DNA from: Hermatobates lingyangjiaoensis
Lineage: Eukaryota; Arthropoda; Insecta; Hemiptera; Hermatobatidae
NCBI GenBank assembly: GCA_026182355.1
Contig: JAPFBL010001617.1
Location: forward strand, 5,129,001 to 5,193,000
Reading direction: 5' to 3'
DNA: 64,000 nt
The notes beneath the pieces were generated by a model. It saw only the letters and a program-made list of their open reading frames with translations. It made no database searches and was not told where the DNA came from. Of the stretch, positions 13,161-24,925 are shown piece by piece. The position numbers and the translations under genes are program-made. Position 1 is the first letter of the stretch. The number at the start of each line of letters is the position of its first letter.

Positions 13161-13229
13161 GAACTTGGCAAAAATGATAACACGGTGGATTTATAATCCT
13201 CTGGTCATGGGTTTGAACCCAACAAGGTC
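13161..13229 (+). pseudogene. tRNA-like relic (anticodon-position TAT)
   Basis: A 69-bp segment folds partly as a tRNA. The acceptor strands gaacttg and caaggtc pair at 6 of 7 positions. The anticodon stem gtgga/tcctc pairs at 4 of 5 around the loop tttataa. The T arm contains gggtttgaaccc, a good B box. The D arm is poor (aaaa) and two bases short. It could be a decayed tRNA gene or a SINE head. It directly abuts the end of Helitron similarity. Confidence 0.4.
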
Positions 13230-14264
13230 TATATTACTTTATTATTTATTCAACTCAGAGTGTGCAAACATCCAAGCAATCAAGATCATCAGAGTTTTAT
13301 AAGTATATTATAGATGGACTACACATTAAGTATATCAAGCTATCAAAATAACTTGACTGTATGTTCAACAAATTATTTCTATAATTAAATGATCTGAATT
13401 TTAATCAATTTTATTGATATTCAATAACAAGAAATAAAATAAACCAAACATAGACATATGCTGAAATAATATAATAAAAATATAAAACAGTTCAGCATAT
13501 TGTATGCAGTAATTTTTCTCTCTTACATCTACTGCGACCTCACAGTTGGAGATAACTGAATGTCTTGGAAATATGTTTCTTAATTGATATTACAATCATG
13601 TTTCTTAATCAATGACATTTGATTTCTCCTGCCATCTTGATCGGCTGTTATTTTAGCCTCATGTGAACGCGGGTTAGGAGTAATAACTCGTGACTCTATC
13701 CAACTGGTCGGAAGACGAAAGCGAGCGGTCAGTGACAGTCTGAATTCATTCTGCATAGTCGAATGGACAAGTCCAATAAAAAGCACGTTTAACAGGGTGG
13801 GCTTGTGCTCCCGTGACTCTTTCACCGTGCTCTCCTTACCTCTCTAACAACAATAACCGGCGAATTTCATTAAACGATGCAAAAACTTGTATTATTTAAC
13901 TTAGTTTATTTATATTTATTATTTATTTATAAATTTATAACTTTTTTAGTGCAAATCTGAAGAGATGGAAAGAAGATTGGCGACTGTGTTAGCTCATCAT
14001 TTGAGGAGATGGATCCCGATAAAACAATGCTTTTATCGTAAAGTAGGTTTATATTGCTTGAATTTTGTTCAGTCAATCAGGCAGAACAGGTTATGGTGTT
14101 AAAAGCACCTAGGTGAATATTACTGTTGGATCAAAAATACATTTTTAATAAATACTGATAGCAACGTAACACTCTAACTGATAGTAAAACAAACAAATTT
14201 GATAAATCTCGTTAGAAGTATTACTGAAAACATTATAGACTTAACAAATTTGGGAAAACTGTTA
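13230..14264. other. No gene; GC-richer patch at about 13610-13850
   Basis: The patch contains an 81-codon minus-strand frame (13580-13825) without recognisable motifs. It is not repeated elsewhere in the window. The flanks are AT-rich. Confidence 0.45.
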
Positions 14265-14694
14265 TATTTGGAAAATTCAAGAAGCACATCGGAATTTTCG
14301 GGAATGAGTTAGCAGATATTAATACTAACACTGAAATTTCCTCTGGTTATAGTTTTGCCAGTTTTTCTGTTTTTTCATGCATAACCAGTCCATTAATTTC
14401 TGGTTATGGGCCAGAAATCTGTAATAAGTTACAGATTAAATTCCTGTAACTTACCCTAACATATTGAAGTTTTTAACTTTTCTAGATTTAACTTTAAAAT
14501 CAAAATTAGCATGTTTTTTTAAGGTTTTCTATAATGTTAAGAGATGCTTTTATATTATAGCTTAAGGTATTTTCACTTTATTAATGAAAACTGTAAACAA
14601 AAGTTCAGAAATTATAGCTGGACACAGCAGACATGCAGACTTTACCTGCATTCGTCCCTTTAACAGATTTACAGAGGATTTACTCAAAGATACG
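14265..14694 (+). pseudogene. LINE RNase H fragment
   Basis: Plus-strand reading gives HIGIFGNELADINTNTEISS near 14286-14345. This matches the end of the RNase H domain of Jockey/R1-type LINEs (H-x-G-I-x-GNE-x-AD). Further on, SEIIAGHSRHADF near 14605-14645 fits the linker that precedes the C-terminal zinc knuckle. Frames shift between these blocks and no reverse transcriptase is present. The SINE copy at 14695 begins immediately after it. Confidence 0.65.
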
Positions 14695-14930
14695 GGTCCA
14701 GGTTAGCCCAGTGACAACGTGCTCGCCTCTAGACTGGTTGGTCTGACGTTCAATACCCACTCGGGCCCTCGATTTATTCACGTGAGAGATACGTAAATCC
14801 GAGCACGTCATCCCTTGGAGAGGACATTAAGCCGTCGGTCCCGAGTCTATACGATGTCAGGTACTCATTAAAGATCCCTACTATAAATACACTTGAGTTA
14901 GGAAAAATTATAGAATCAATATAATAAACC
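14695..14930 (+). mobile_element. tRNA-derived SINE, copy 2 (best preserved)
   Basis: The head has box A ggttagcccagtgac and box B ggtctgacgttcaataccc. The body carries gagaggacattaagccgtcg and ggtcccgag, then ggtactcattaaagatccct. The tail is A/T-rich (atagaatcaatataataaacc). It matches copies 1 and 3 in body and tail order. No obvious target-site duplication was found. Confidence 0.88.
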
Positions 14931-15897
14931 AATATAGAATCAATCTCGATTGTGTCGTATGAGAAAGTTCGGTCTATGTGTCCCTTTGTGGGCTGCCACT
15001 CAACTGTACTAACCTAACACGAAGAGAAGGTGTTGTGAAGGTGTTTCATTCAACTTTTCCCAAACCTAGTAATAGTGGAGGACTAAAAACTATGATACAT
15101 ACGAGTATAGTAAATAATGTAATGTTTGATAACAATAATCAGAAGATGGATTATAGCAAATTACTTATTTTTAATTTATTTTAAATAGTGTTTTCGATTG
15201 ACAGATTTTGATTACATTAGTCTACTCATAATATTATTTTCTATTATAATAACTGGTCGAACCTTCATTATTACTGAATCAGTTTTTATGAAATTCATTA
15301 ATCACATTGAAGGTAAACAAACCCATTGAAAACCTGCAGTAAATAAGTAATTGTTGATGTTGAACTTGTAAATAAATAACTACGGGTTTAAAGGAACATA
15401 GGACTGAGTGAAAGATATTTGAAAATGTCTTGAGAGGTGAATACTTGTGTATTTCATACATGGCCAGAAGCCCTTGAATAATTTCGTTCCTCTCTCCCTA
15501 TCCAAGGCAAAGACTCATTCAAAACTGTTTTTGTTTCATTTTTCACAATATCTTTTTTATACTCTAGTTTTAGAAGTTTTCGCTTGGTTTCTGTAGACAT
15601 TTTTTGTCTGTTTCAGTAATCATGTTCTTTATTCACATTTGAAGTCGCATATTTCATTCCATTAATATGCACTTAAGATGAATAAGATGAAAAAATGCAA
15701 ATTGTTTGTTCATTAACAAAGAAGTTTTTTAGGCTTTTTAACTATAGCGATGAACATGAAATGAACATTGCATATGATACAATATTATATTTTTAGAACA
15801 TCATAAATACTGATAATTATTTTAAAACATCTATCTCATTATATTTTAAACTATATTTACACTTTTTCGATGAAAATACGATCCGAAACGGACAAAT
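14931..15897. other. AT-rich, no gene recognised
   Basis: Short frames only, none with a known motif. At about 15871-15891 lies cgatgaaaatacgatccgaaacgg, which resembles the GATGA...GAAAC pattern of the foldback families and touches the left arm of FB-Q. Confidence 0.5.
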
Positions 15898-16757
15898 ACA
15901 GTTCAATGTACATAAAGAAACATAGAGAAATTAAAAGCACACACTAGTCTCTAATTTTTTGTTGAACCGTCTTTAGGAGAGATAAGAGAGGGAAACCAAG
16001 ACCACTGGTACAGAGACGGTTGGAGACCAACAATGTTGCCACATACGCGCCCGGTTACAGAGAATAAGGTAGACAAGAATCAATTTAAGATTAAATTGAA
16101 ATAGGAATACGAAAAATAATAATAAAATAAATGAAATAAAAAGAAATAAAATAAAAACTGAGGGATGAACCGAAGAAATGATACATACATAAGAATTATG
16201 GACTAAGCTTTAATAAAAAATACAGAATAAAACTTAAAATAAATTAAAAATATATAAGATAAAAAAGTGTATAAAAACATAAAACCAGATGCAGAGACAA
16301 GAAACTAATACAATGAAACATTATCTCTTAAGATTAAGGCCAGGTGCACTATGCGCATTGACCAACCAAATATGGGCTTCTTCGGAGGCTCGGAGAGTGA
16401 GATCTTTAAAGTCAGAGGAGATCTGTCGCTGCTTAATTTATTTTAAGTTTTATTCTCTATTTTTTATTAAAGCTTAGTCCATAATTATCATTTATGTATC
16501 ATTTCTTCTGTTCATCGCTCAGTTTTTATTTTATTTGTTTTTATTATTATTTGTCATATTCCTATTTCAATTGATTTTTGTCTATCTTATTCTCTGTGAC
16601 TGGCGGTATGTGGCAACATTATTGGTCTCCAACCGTCTCTGTACCAGTGTGCTTGGTTTCCCTCTCTTATCTCTCCTGAAGACGGTTCAACCGAAAATTA
16701 GAGACTGTAAGTGTGTGCTTTTAATTTCTCTATGTTTCTTTATGTACATTGAACTGT
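15898..16757. mobile_element. Foldback element FB-Q (about 340-bp inverted arms)
   Basis: Arms 15898-16247 and 16433-16757 are reverse complements with roughly 85-90% identity judged by eye. They surround a 185-bp spacer that is unrelated to either arm. The outer end is acagttcaatgtacataaag and the inner end is aaacttaaaataaattaa. The right arm at 16676-16697 contains CTGAAGA, then CGGTT-C-AACCG, then AAAA; the left arm has a decayed version. A single-arm copy occurs at 62030-62130. The open frames inside the arms are not credible genes. Confidence 0.75.
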
Positions 16758-17920
16758 TAAAGTATATTTAGATATATAATTTGACTGATTAATAATTACA
16801 TTATAAAAATATACGACTATTATTTTAAATCGTTGTCTGTCTCATTTAACTTTTAAGTTTTCATTGGCATTTCGACTGGAATCATATACTTTGTATATTG
16901 ACCCGGTGTAGTGTCATGGTTTGGTGAGTGCCTTGGCATCTCTTGCCACTTTCACCAGTTGCCTGTGTCCCTAGCCTCCTATTTCATTTACTACATCCAC
17001 CACTCTCATATCCTTTTTTATATCTGAACGTATATTAAAGAAAAGGCAGTAAACTATTAAATTTGATATGGCTTATGCATTATCTATGAATGTAATACGA
17101 TTTATAAATATGATTTTTCGTGTTTGAAGTTCACGTTTACTTCAAGTGACAAGTGAAATCAAAGTGTTATATATGTTTGTATAAAACACATATACAAACA
17201 TACACATATGCATATATGTGTATGTTTGTACCATACATACAGTATGGTACAAACTGAATACTTAATAATTTAGTCAGTGATCCAGAAGCTATATGAATTT
17301 GTACATATACATATGTATAGTATGAACAATATATTGTCGCTTATAACATAACAATTTAGTAATGTATAATGTAATTAGGAACCACTACGCTGTTAAAAAT
17401 CATAAACAATGAGAGAGAGAGAGAGAGAAGGAAAAAGGGTGGGTTGTGAGTGGAAGAGAAAGGAAAATGGTAACGTGAATGTAAAGCTTAGTTATTACTA
17501 GCGGAGTTATCTTACATACCAGATAATTACATTATTAGAAGACAGTAAATTAGGGGTCTAAAAAAGTAGTAGAAGAAAACAAAGAAGTAAACCTAATGTG
17601 AAATTTAGGCTAGCAATATTATTCAAACTATCAAGACATTCTCAGTAGCCTTGCAGGTGCTTCGTAAAATCAATTAGTTATGTGAAGTTTAGTTTCCTAT
17701 CAATTTGAAAGAGTGTTTACATGAAAAAATTCATTCATAGAGTTAATTCAGATAATGAATTCCCATCAGAGTAAAATTTGTAAAATTTGTGGGTATTATT
17801 GAAATTGATTTTTGTTACCTTTGTTTAAAACCATTGCCATTTTTGTCAAATGTGTCAAAATCCATTTACAGTCAATGAATAATGTACCTATGGGCCCTAG
17901 ACTTATAAAATTATAAAATA
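16758..17920. other. No gene; palindromic AT tract and GA-rich patch
   Basis: At about 17187-17230 tacaaacatacacatatg pairs with catatatgtgtatgtttgta, making a strong hairpin, and gtaccatac/gtatggtac follows. A GA-rich tract (agagagagag...) and a purine-rich patch lie at 17408-17465. No coding signal was seen. Confidence 0.5.
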
Positions 17921-19148
17921 CTAGCAAACATACCCTTCATTGACGGAATCAAAATTCTATTATACTTGGTATTCCAAAATACCATGGAATACCATACCAA
18001 TTATAGTATTATACTAATACTATAATTAGAAATTATAGAATAGTATAAAATATCATTATTAGTACAGTGTTAAACAAATGCCTCTGTATACACCATATTA
18101 GCTGTCTGTCCTTCAGGTTCATGAAAGAACAAACAGTTGGAACCGCTAACTCTTCAGCAAGTAAACTACAGTTGACCATGTGAGATAAACTTGGTCTCGC
18201 TAACTGGTATTTCTGAGTTAGATAAAGATTCCCCTTGCGGCTTAGTTAACGTCATTGCGAAATAGACTCTGACAGGACTTTGCAATCGTTTCAACGGAAA
18301 CAGATAGTGGCTCGGAATCAATGGTATGCGTGGTATACACACAGACTCCACATTCCATACCCAGTCATGATGTCCGCCTCTATGGCGTATCTGTGCAGAG
18401 CACAAACTCAGAGTCGTGTCCCGTTACACATTTCCCGGGGCACTCATGTTTCGTAACATGAAATTTGTTACTGTTACTAAATCGCAGCATGATGGTGGTC
18501 CTACTTGAAGTTTTTATTCATGAGCAGGCAGTCCAGGAGCAGTCACGGAGTCAAGAAATTCAGTTAGATAATGAACTACTTCCTCATTACTAATCACTCT
18601 CTTTACTGACTTTTAAGTTCTTTCCTTGATATGATATTAAGGACTGAGAATTGCTCGTTCACAAAACTATTTATTCTTAATAGATAGTACATCCTCAACT
18701 CTGGGAAACACCTTTTCAAAGATGTCAAATACGCAATATATTCATGTACGCAAATGAAATGAAAATCAACTAACAATACCTACTTGCTACACCTGTATAT
18801 TTTCAAAACAAACTTGTCTGTGAAGTTAGGAAAATACAGCTTAAAGCCCCATAACTTCGCTTCTGCACTGAATTATCAATCTATTTAGAGCCTATATTTT
18901 AAGCTAGGATACACAAATCTATTGTAAAAGTTTCAGTTTGATATGTCTTATGGTGGCTGAGTTTACTTGTGACAAAATTTTACGGACTAACCGACAAACC
19001 GACAGAAATTTTTCTAAGGGTGGATTCGGTTTCTCCAATATATGAAACGTAAAGAAATTTTACTTTACTTGTTAAGTCATCAAGTAAAGAAAACTTGAAG
19101 TCAGTTCTAAGCAATGTAGCGACAAAATCATTCTTTTATTTATATAGA
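17921..19148 (-). mobile_element. Helitron type 1, copy 2
   Basis: The minus-strand 5' start TCTATATAAATAAAAG is at 19148 with flanking A. The 3' end ...GGGTATGTTTGCTAG is at 17921 with flanking T. The internal order is the same as in copy 1. It also provides the uninterrupted reference for the insertions in copies 1 and 4. Confidence 0.9.
18065..18640 (-). pseudogene. Helitron helicase C-terminal fragment
   Basis: The minus-strand frame has VWNVESVCIPRIPLIPSHY, LQSPVRVYFAMTLTKPQGES and TKFISHGQL, equivalent to the helicase C-terminal motifs. TKPQGE stands where the family has NKSQGQ. The upstream part (ISNEEVVHY-like) lies at about 18560-18600 in another frame. Stops and frameshifts separate the blocks. 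Confidence 0.85.
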
Positions 19149-21224
19149 TTACTCTTATCGGTAAATTTCGTTTCCAGCAAATTGAGATTTAAATACGGAA
19201 TTGTAAATTTCGATACAGTGGTAATGCATCAGAAATAATCAATATTTTTTTTTTTTATAATAGTATAAATGACTCTGAAAACGAGCAATTTAATAAATGG
19301 AGGGTTAGTTAATTGGAACTGAAATTGTTGAAAGTTGTATATTGTTTCACAAAAACAAGTTTAAACAAGTAATCATAAGTAAGTTAAGAAAATTGATAAT
19401 TGTTAAAATGCTGTTTAAGTAGAGAGACTTGTCGAAGTGATTATCATTTTGATAGGAGTTGAAACTGCAGACGGGTGAGTAGATTGAGCTGCGGGTAGCA
19501 TCTGGATGTTAGAGCCTTAGACTGCTACAGAGAGCGGCATATTTCTAACTGAAAGAAATTGACTCCTACAATCCAATGCTTACCTCATCTCAAACAAGAC
19601 TTTTCTTATTTCTTCCTCTGTCCAACCATGTTTAGCGATTTCTCGTAAAAACGATTGCGATTTGCTTAAAAAGAAAGAAATGTTGTTTTCCATATCTTAT
19701 ATAACTTTTAATTAAACTTTATCTCAATAAAGAGGATTAAGTAATAATGATAGGGAAAGGCGCAGTAGCTAACTAAATTCCTTCGCAAAGAGATTTTGAA
19801 ATATTACAATGTAACTTATTGAATTAATAAAGACCTTCTACATAAACATTTAATGTATCCAAAACCATATTTCACTTATAATATACCGCAGTTATATTTA
19901 ATATTGTGATCTATTAATAAACCAAATAATTAACATACATTAAAATTTTCTGTATTAAACCAAAGAATACAAAAGTTTGTTTTAATAATTATATTCCCGT
20001 TGAAGCTCATAGTTCATTAAGTCATCTCTTTGTAATCACGAAGAATATTAAAGTTTTTGTTCTTAATATTCCTGTTGAAAGACTAAATCATTAATTAACT
20101 ACGTAATGCTACCATATAAAAGTTGATGTTTTACGTTCATTAAACATTTATTTCCACTACTTTTCCAAAATCTCTACTAATACTTTCTTAAAATTGTAGT
20201 TCTAGAAATCTAATATCAATGTTTTTGAATGCATCACTTACTTTATAAAGTAAGTATACTATATAGTATAGTAGTTTATAGTATATACTTTACATGCTCT
20301 TCAAGTTTAGTAAAAACATCCAAACGATCGTATTTTTTTCAGGAAAGTGTAAATCTATAAAAGTTACTTATTAAAGTGTAACTTTAAAAGTTTTTAAGTT
20401 ACACCTGCATCTTTATTGAAAATTACTGTTCGTTATACTGCTTATATTTAATATACATATCACTAACATTCTTATAAAAATCCGTCATTTTAATAACGGA
20501 AATGACAGAATATGTGTAAATGAGAACAATGTGGCCATTTAACAGTCCATTGTATCTTCTGTGGACGAGGAGGCCATAGAGTTTGGTTTGCCGTAAATTA
20601 TCATAAAGTACTCTTTTTAATATTAAAAACTCACCACTATCATAAAACTCATTAAAATTAAATTGCTGACTTGTTTTATTTGAATCTAGCTATCTCAATA
20701 CTAACGATTCTAATAAGAAAAATGTAATAATCGTTATATCAATTTTAGAAGTGGCCATAGATAAAACATAATAGTGGTCCTTCTTTGTTATCTTCATTTT
20801 TTTTATCCAATCTTGAAAATTTGTGATTTTTCTTAAGCAATATTGATGTTAAGACAATAATTGATAGGAATTTAAATGTTTATAGAATTACTATAGAATA
20901 AATTAATCCATTTTGACATAACATACGATAATGTACCCTCCACTTGTTTCAATATATCAGACAAAGAACTCTGTTGTTGAAAGTCATTATAATTTGTTAA
21001 ACAGTGAGACATGTAGATTTATCACATCACATTTAATATATACTCACCCAGTAAATATTTCAAAACATGTCATCATATTTCTTTTTTTTTCCTAATAGTA
21101 TATACTTTGAAAAAATTATATATTAGTATCATTGTATGTACTAGCAAAGAAATAAAAAAAATATCATGTGAAAGTTAAGATTTTGTTGTTTTTATTTTAT
21201 TTAGTTATTTAATTTTATTATTAT
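19149..21224. other. Longest unassigned AT-rich stretch of the left half
   Basis: No frame above background, no repeats shared with the rest of the window and no tandem arrays. A small palindrome sits at 20236-20290 (ctttataaag, actatatagt). I see nothing else to report. Confidence 0.5.
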
Positions 21225-21565
21225 AGATCTAACGGCGTGACCAGTATCCTGTTTATAATTTTTCAGATTCAATCATAAGTCAAAACTTTTACATTTCTAT
21301 GTAAAACTAACACTTTCTTGAAGAAAAAAATCTAACATTTTTGCAGTTTTCCCAATATTTTTTTTAATTTTAACTGGAAAGTTACAAGTCTTTAATTTTT
21401 TTTTAATCATTAATCATTTTAATCACACTGGAAGGGCTATTTAATGTATAATATCAACTTGAGTATTGAAAAGGTATGACCTGTACTGTACACACTAATC
21501 CGTCAAAATATTGAAACTGAATTTCATTGCTACGTCGAATATCATTACTTTACTTACAGTAAAGT
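21225..21565 (-). repeat. Family B repeat, degraded terminal part
   Basis: Shares ttcagattcaatcataagtc and the terminal block ending atcattactttacttacagt-aaagtaac with the minus-oriented copy at 36-38 kb. It is more diverged than the other copies, so probably older. Confidence 0.6.
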
Positions 21566-22235
21566 AACAAAAAATATACCGTATTTGTTATAGCCAAGGA
21601 CTGCTTAAATGACAGATTTAATAAACGAATGAATAGATTAAAATCAATTCCTGGTAGCTTAATACATGTAAGTCCATCAAAATCTGTGAGCAGTTTTTTT
21701 ACGACTGTAATGATAAAAACGTAGAATGTATCATATTATCTTCATATGATAGTATGAAAATGAAATTGTAAGTAACTTTTATTACAATATTTTACTAAAT
21801 TCACAAAAGTTTTGAAATAATAAGCAATAGATAAATATGGGGATTTTGGTGAAATGAAGAGGAGGCAAGTAAAGAGCATGGTGAAGCGCGATGGAATCAC
21901 TAGTAAGTTTGCTGCCTTGTGACAAGTTGACAATCAATAGTGGCAGCTTGCACAGTATAGCACACTCAATACAACCCTTTCTGCTCACTGCACGCATTCG
22001 CAACCTGTTGAAGCAAACAAGAAAAAACACCTTATCTATTCCTCGTCAACTCTTAATTCACAGCAACTGATGAGCACTTCGCACTTCCAATACTCAACTG
22101 TAGCTCATCAAATCGTATAGAAAACAATTTTGTGAAGAACTATAAGTTACTGTTGAAGGTTCCATAAATAGAAAAAACATAACTATAGCCCATTTTTATT
22201 TTAGGTAAATAAAAATTATATTACTTACATAAACT
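21566..22235. other. No gene recognised
   Basis: Two overlapping minus-strand frames (21742-22030) contain no recognisable motif. Around 21890-22000 the sequence is less AT-rich. Confidence 0.45.
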
Positions 22236-22640
22236 GTATATATATATTAGAAAAGTAACACTAATTTGTAGAAACTTGCTTCTTGATATGTTAGGCAGAG
22301 AAACTTAAAATTATGGTAACATTTTTTGGAAAGGAAGAATAAAAGTGAACATATGCAAGTATATTCGTAGGTTTTTTAAATTTACTAAAGCGTAACTCTT
22401 TAGGTAACCTATAGATCAGGACATATAAGAAAGGCACATTACCACTTGCTTTTTCCTCCATTGTGAACTGGATTGTCGGCACTAATGAATTCAATTTTAT
22501 TAGAAAAGCATCTTTATTTATAGAATTAGGACAGATGCAAAGTATATCGTCAACATATCTATACCAATTAACATGTCTAGGTAATATTGAACTTGACATT
22601 TTAGTTTCAAAAAATTCCATGTTTAAACAATTTTGAAATA
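22236..22640 (-). pseudogene. Penelope-like RT fragment
   Basis: A minus-strand frame of 109 codons reads MEFFETKMSSSILP, then WYRYVDDILCICP with the catalytic YVDD intact (22546-22557), then LVPTIQFTMEEKASGNVPFL and the YVHFYSSFPKNV block. These are the RT palm motifs of Penelope-like elements (MEYFE / RYVDDIF / IxFTxExE...LPFLD). The frame is truncated on both sides: no fingers region and no GIY-YIG. At 22236-22290 a short block matches 61965-62030 in reverse, probably terminal sequence of the same or a related element. It is a near twin of the plus-strand fragment at 25.5 kb. Confidence 0.85.
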
Positions 22641-23360
22641 AACTAATGAATATAAATAAAAGTTATCAGGTCCAAACAAGTTACTAAATAGAAAACAGTT
22701 TATCATCTTGTCGTAGGCCAATCAATTAGCATCCCTATTCATCTTGTAACTGCTTTCAAAAATTTTCATGCTTGGTATTACACCCATATCTCATGTCTGT
22801 CCATTAATTGAGGGATTTTAATCTTAGATATATAAAGCTTCTAATATATGGAGCCTGTGAACATCTCTTTCTTTTCTTAGGATTGATGTCCACAAGCATT
22901 TCACGTGTCAAGGGGATATTATATACTTCTCTGGAATGGTTTTTAGGGGCTCCTGTCGTGAGGTGAAGGGTGAGGCGTCGGGAAAGTTTATTTGTAGTAA
23001 ACCCTATGTAACCCTAAGTGAGTTATGGTACGGTAAAATTATGGAAATTGACAATGAACGGAGCTGTGTTGATATATAAATAAAAAAATTAAACCTATCT
23101 TAAAAAATCAACACGCACTTATTACTACAATTTTTATCAAAGTCCCCTTCATTGTCACTGGTTGATCAAGACTCATAAGGATAATTAGTCAATACGTTTG
23201 ATTGTGAACTCGGTTGGTTCATCCTCATATGGCTTGTCCAAATGGTTAGTAAGTGTTTTAAGCTAATTAACTGGAAAAATTTCAGGCAGCCATATTAGAA
23301 ACAATTTTGATCTAATTAGAAAATTAAAAAGCGTCAACATGAATAAAAATTATAGATTGA
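22641..23360. other. No gene recognised
   Basis: May include the decayed remainder of the adjacent Penelope fragment, but I cannot align it. AT-rich, with small frames only. Confidence 0.4.
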
Positions 23361-23756
23361 CTAGCAAACATACCCGCCTTTGACGGAATCAAAAATTCTA
23401 TTATACTTGGTATTCCAAAATATCAATTATAGTATTATACTAATACTATAATTAGAGGTTATAGAATAGTAGAAAATACCATTATTAGTACAGTGTTAAA
23501 CAAATGCCTCTGTATACACCATATTAGCTGTCTGTCCTTCAGGTTCACGGAAGAACAAACAGTTGGAACCGCTAACTCTTCAGCAAGTAAACTACAGTTG
23601 ACCATGTGAGATAAACTTGGTCTCGCTAACTAGTATTCCTGAGTTAGATAACCTTGCGACTTAGTTAACGTCATTGCGAAATAGACTCTGACAGGACTTT
23701 GCAATCGTTTCAACGGAAACAGATAGTGGCTCGGAATCAATGGTATGGGTGGTACG

Positions 23757-24925
23757 ACCAACGACCAACGATTCTTTCCGCGCACTGTTGTGCACGTTGT
23801 ATTAGCAGTTCCAGGTCACGGACCTACTACTGCTGAATTATTGTCCTGCTGTGGTGGTGGGGTCAGTAAGTAAGTGTCTGTACTTTTTTTTTTTTTTTTT
23901 TTTATTATTATGTGGTTTGTCCGTTTACGTCATTTCGTGGTCGTTGGGTCTCATTGTGTCGTGTCTTGTCAGTCTTTTTCAAGGGTTTGGCCTTCTATTT
24001 TAATAACAGCTTCTAATGTGGATGTGTTTGGGGAATTATTTGGGATAGGCTTTGGATAAGGGGGTTTGGATGGGTTGGAATTGGATCGTGTCCTCATTGG
24101 TCACCAGTCTACTCGTGAATTGTTCAATTGTTTCTAACCTGAGGTCTCTTTGAATATCCACATTTCTGGCATACCAAGGTGCCCCAGCCATAAGACGTGC
24201 GCATTTATTCTGAACTATCTGTATAAGTGTTTTATCAGTTCTTGCAGCTTGTAACCAGGTCGAGCATCCATAAGTCATGCTAGCCCTAATTACCACCTTA
24301 TAAATGAGGTCCTTTACTACCTGTAGAGTATTCTTCGACTTTAGGATAGGATACAAATTTGACATTAGTGCCAAACCCAATTTATATCTATTTTTCAGAT
24401 GGTGTTTGAACGTGAACCTGCTGTCAATTATTATTCCCAGGTATTTGGCCTGGGATCTGTAAGGTATTAACTGGCGACTAATAAAGACGGGGGGAGGTTG
24501 CTTGGGTGTTCCTTTACTGAATTGTATGTGGATGCTTTTTGCTGGATTGACTTCAAGTTTCCAGCTACTGAACCAGTGAGAAATTTGATCAAGGTAGATT
24601 TGTAACTGTCTTGTGGCAAACTCCACACTGGCACATCTAAAGGCCACTGAAATGTCATCAGCAAAGAGATCAGCAAAGAGAGATCAGCAAAAAAAAACGA
24701 CTCAGTTTTTCTGGGAGAATTCGGGAATAGAACTGCGGGAGGATTTGGGAAGTCATACGTATATGGGGAATAAAGGATTGGCCCTAACACACTTCCCTGA
24801 GGTACGCCTCTCAGCATCTGTCCTATAGAAGAATGTTGGTCATTAATGGCAACAAAAAATCTTCTATTAAGAAGGAATGATTTTATAAGGTCAGTAAACC
24901 AGTCAGGTAGGCTGTAGAGTAGTTC
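23757..24925 (-). mobile_element. Jockey-type LINE, 5'-truncated, inside a Helitron
   Basis: Minus-strand insert with a long poly-A tail (T run at 23884-23903). It carries the second half of a reverse transcriptase. About 125 bp lie between the A tail and the Helitron boundary (cgaccaacgaccaacg...). The 5' end stops within RT at about 24925, typical of truncated target-primed reverse transcription. I see no clean target-site duplication, in keeping with the deletion of Helitron sequence at this place. Confidence 0.85.
24036..24817 (-). pseudogene. Jockey-clade reverse transcriptase, C-terminal half
   Basis: The first frame (24467-24817) has RGVPQGSVLGPILYSPYTYD, the RT motif just before the catalytic box. 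The second frame (24036-24647) has SVEFATRQLQIYLDQISHW, then SSWKLEVNPAKSIHIQFSK, KYLGIIIDSRFTFKHHL, RASMTYGCSTWLQAA and QNKCARLMAGAPWYARN, which continue the palm and thumb to the end of RT. Between them the catalytic FADD box is damaged. Near 24655-24690 the unit tttgctgatctc is repeated, giving FADLSLLISLL before the remaining DD in another frame. There is no RNase H. This is a recognisable but dead Jockey RT. Confidence 0.9.

Noticed and set aside
24613..24828. Plus-strand frame in the Jockey insert
   Set aside because: Shadow of the minus-strand RT; its translation reflects the reversed catalytic-box repeats.
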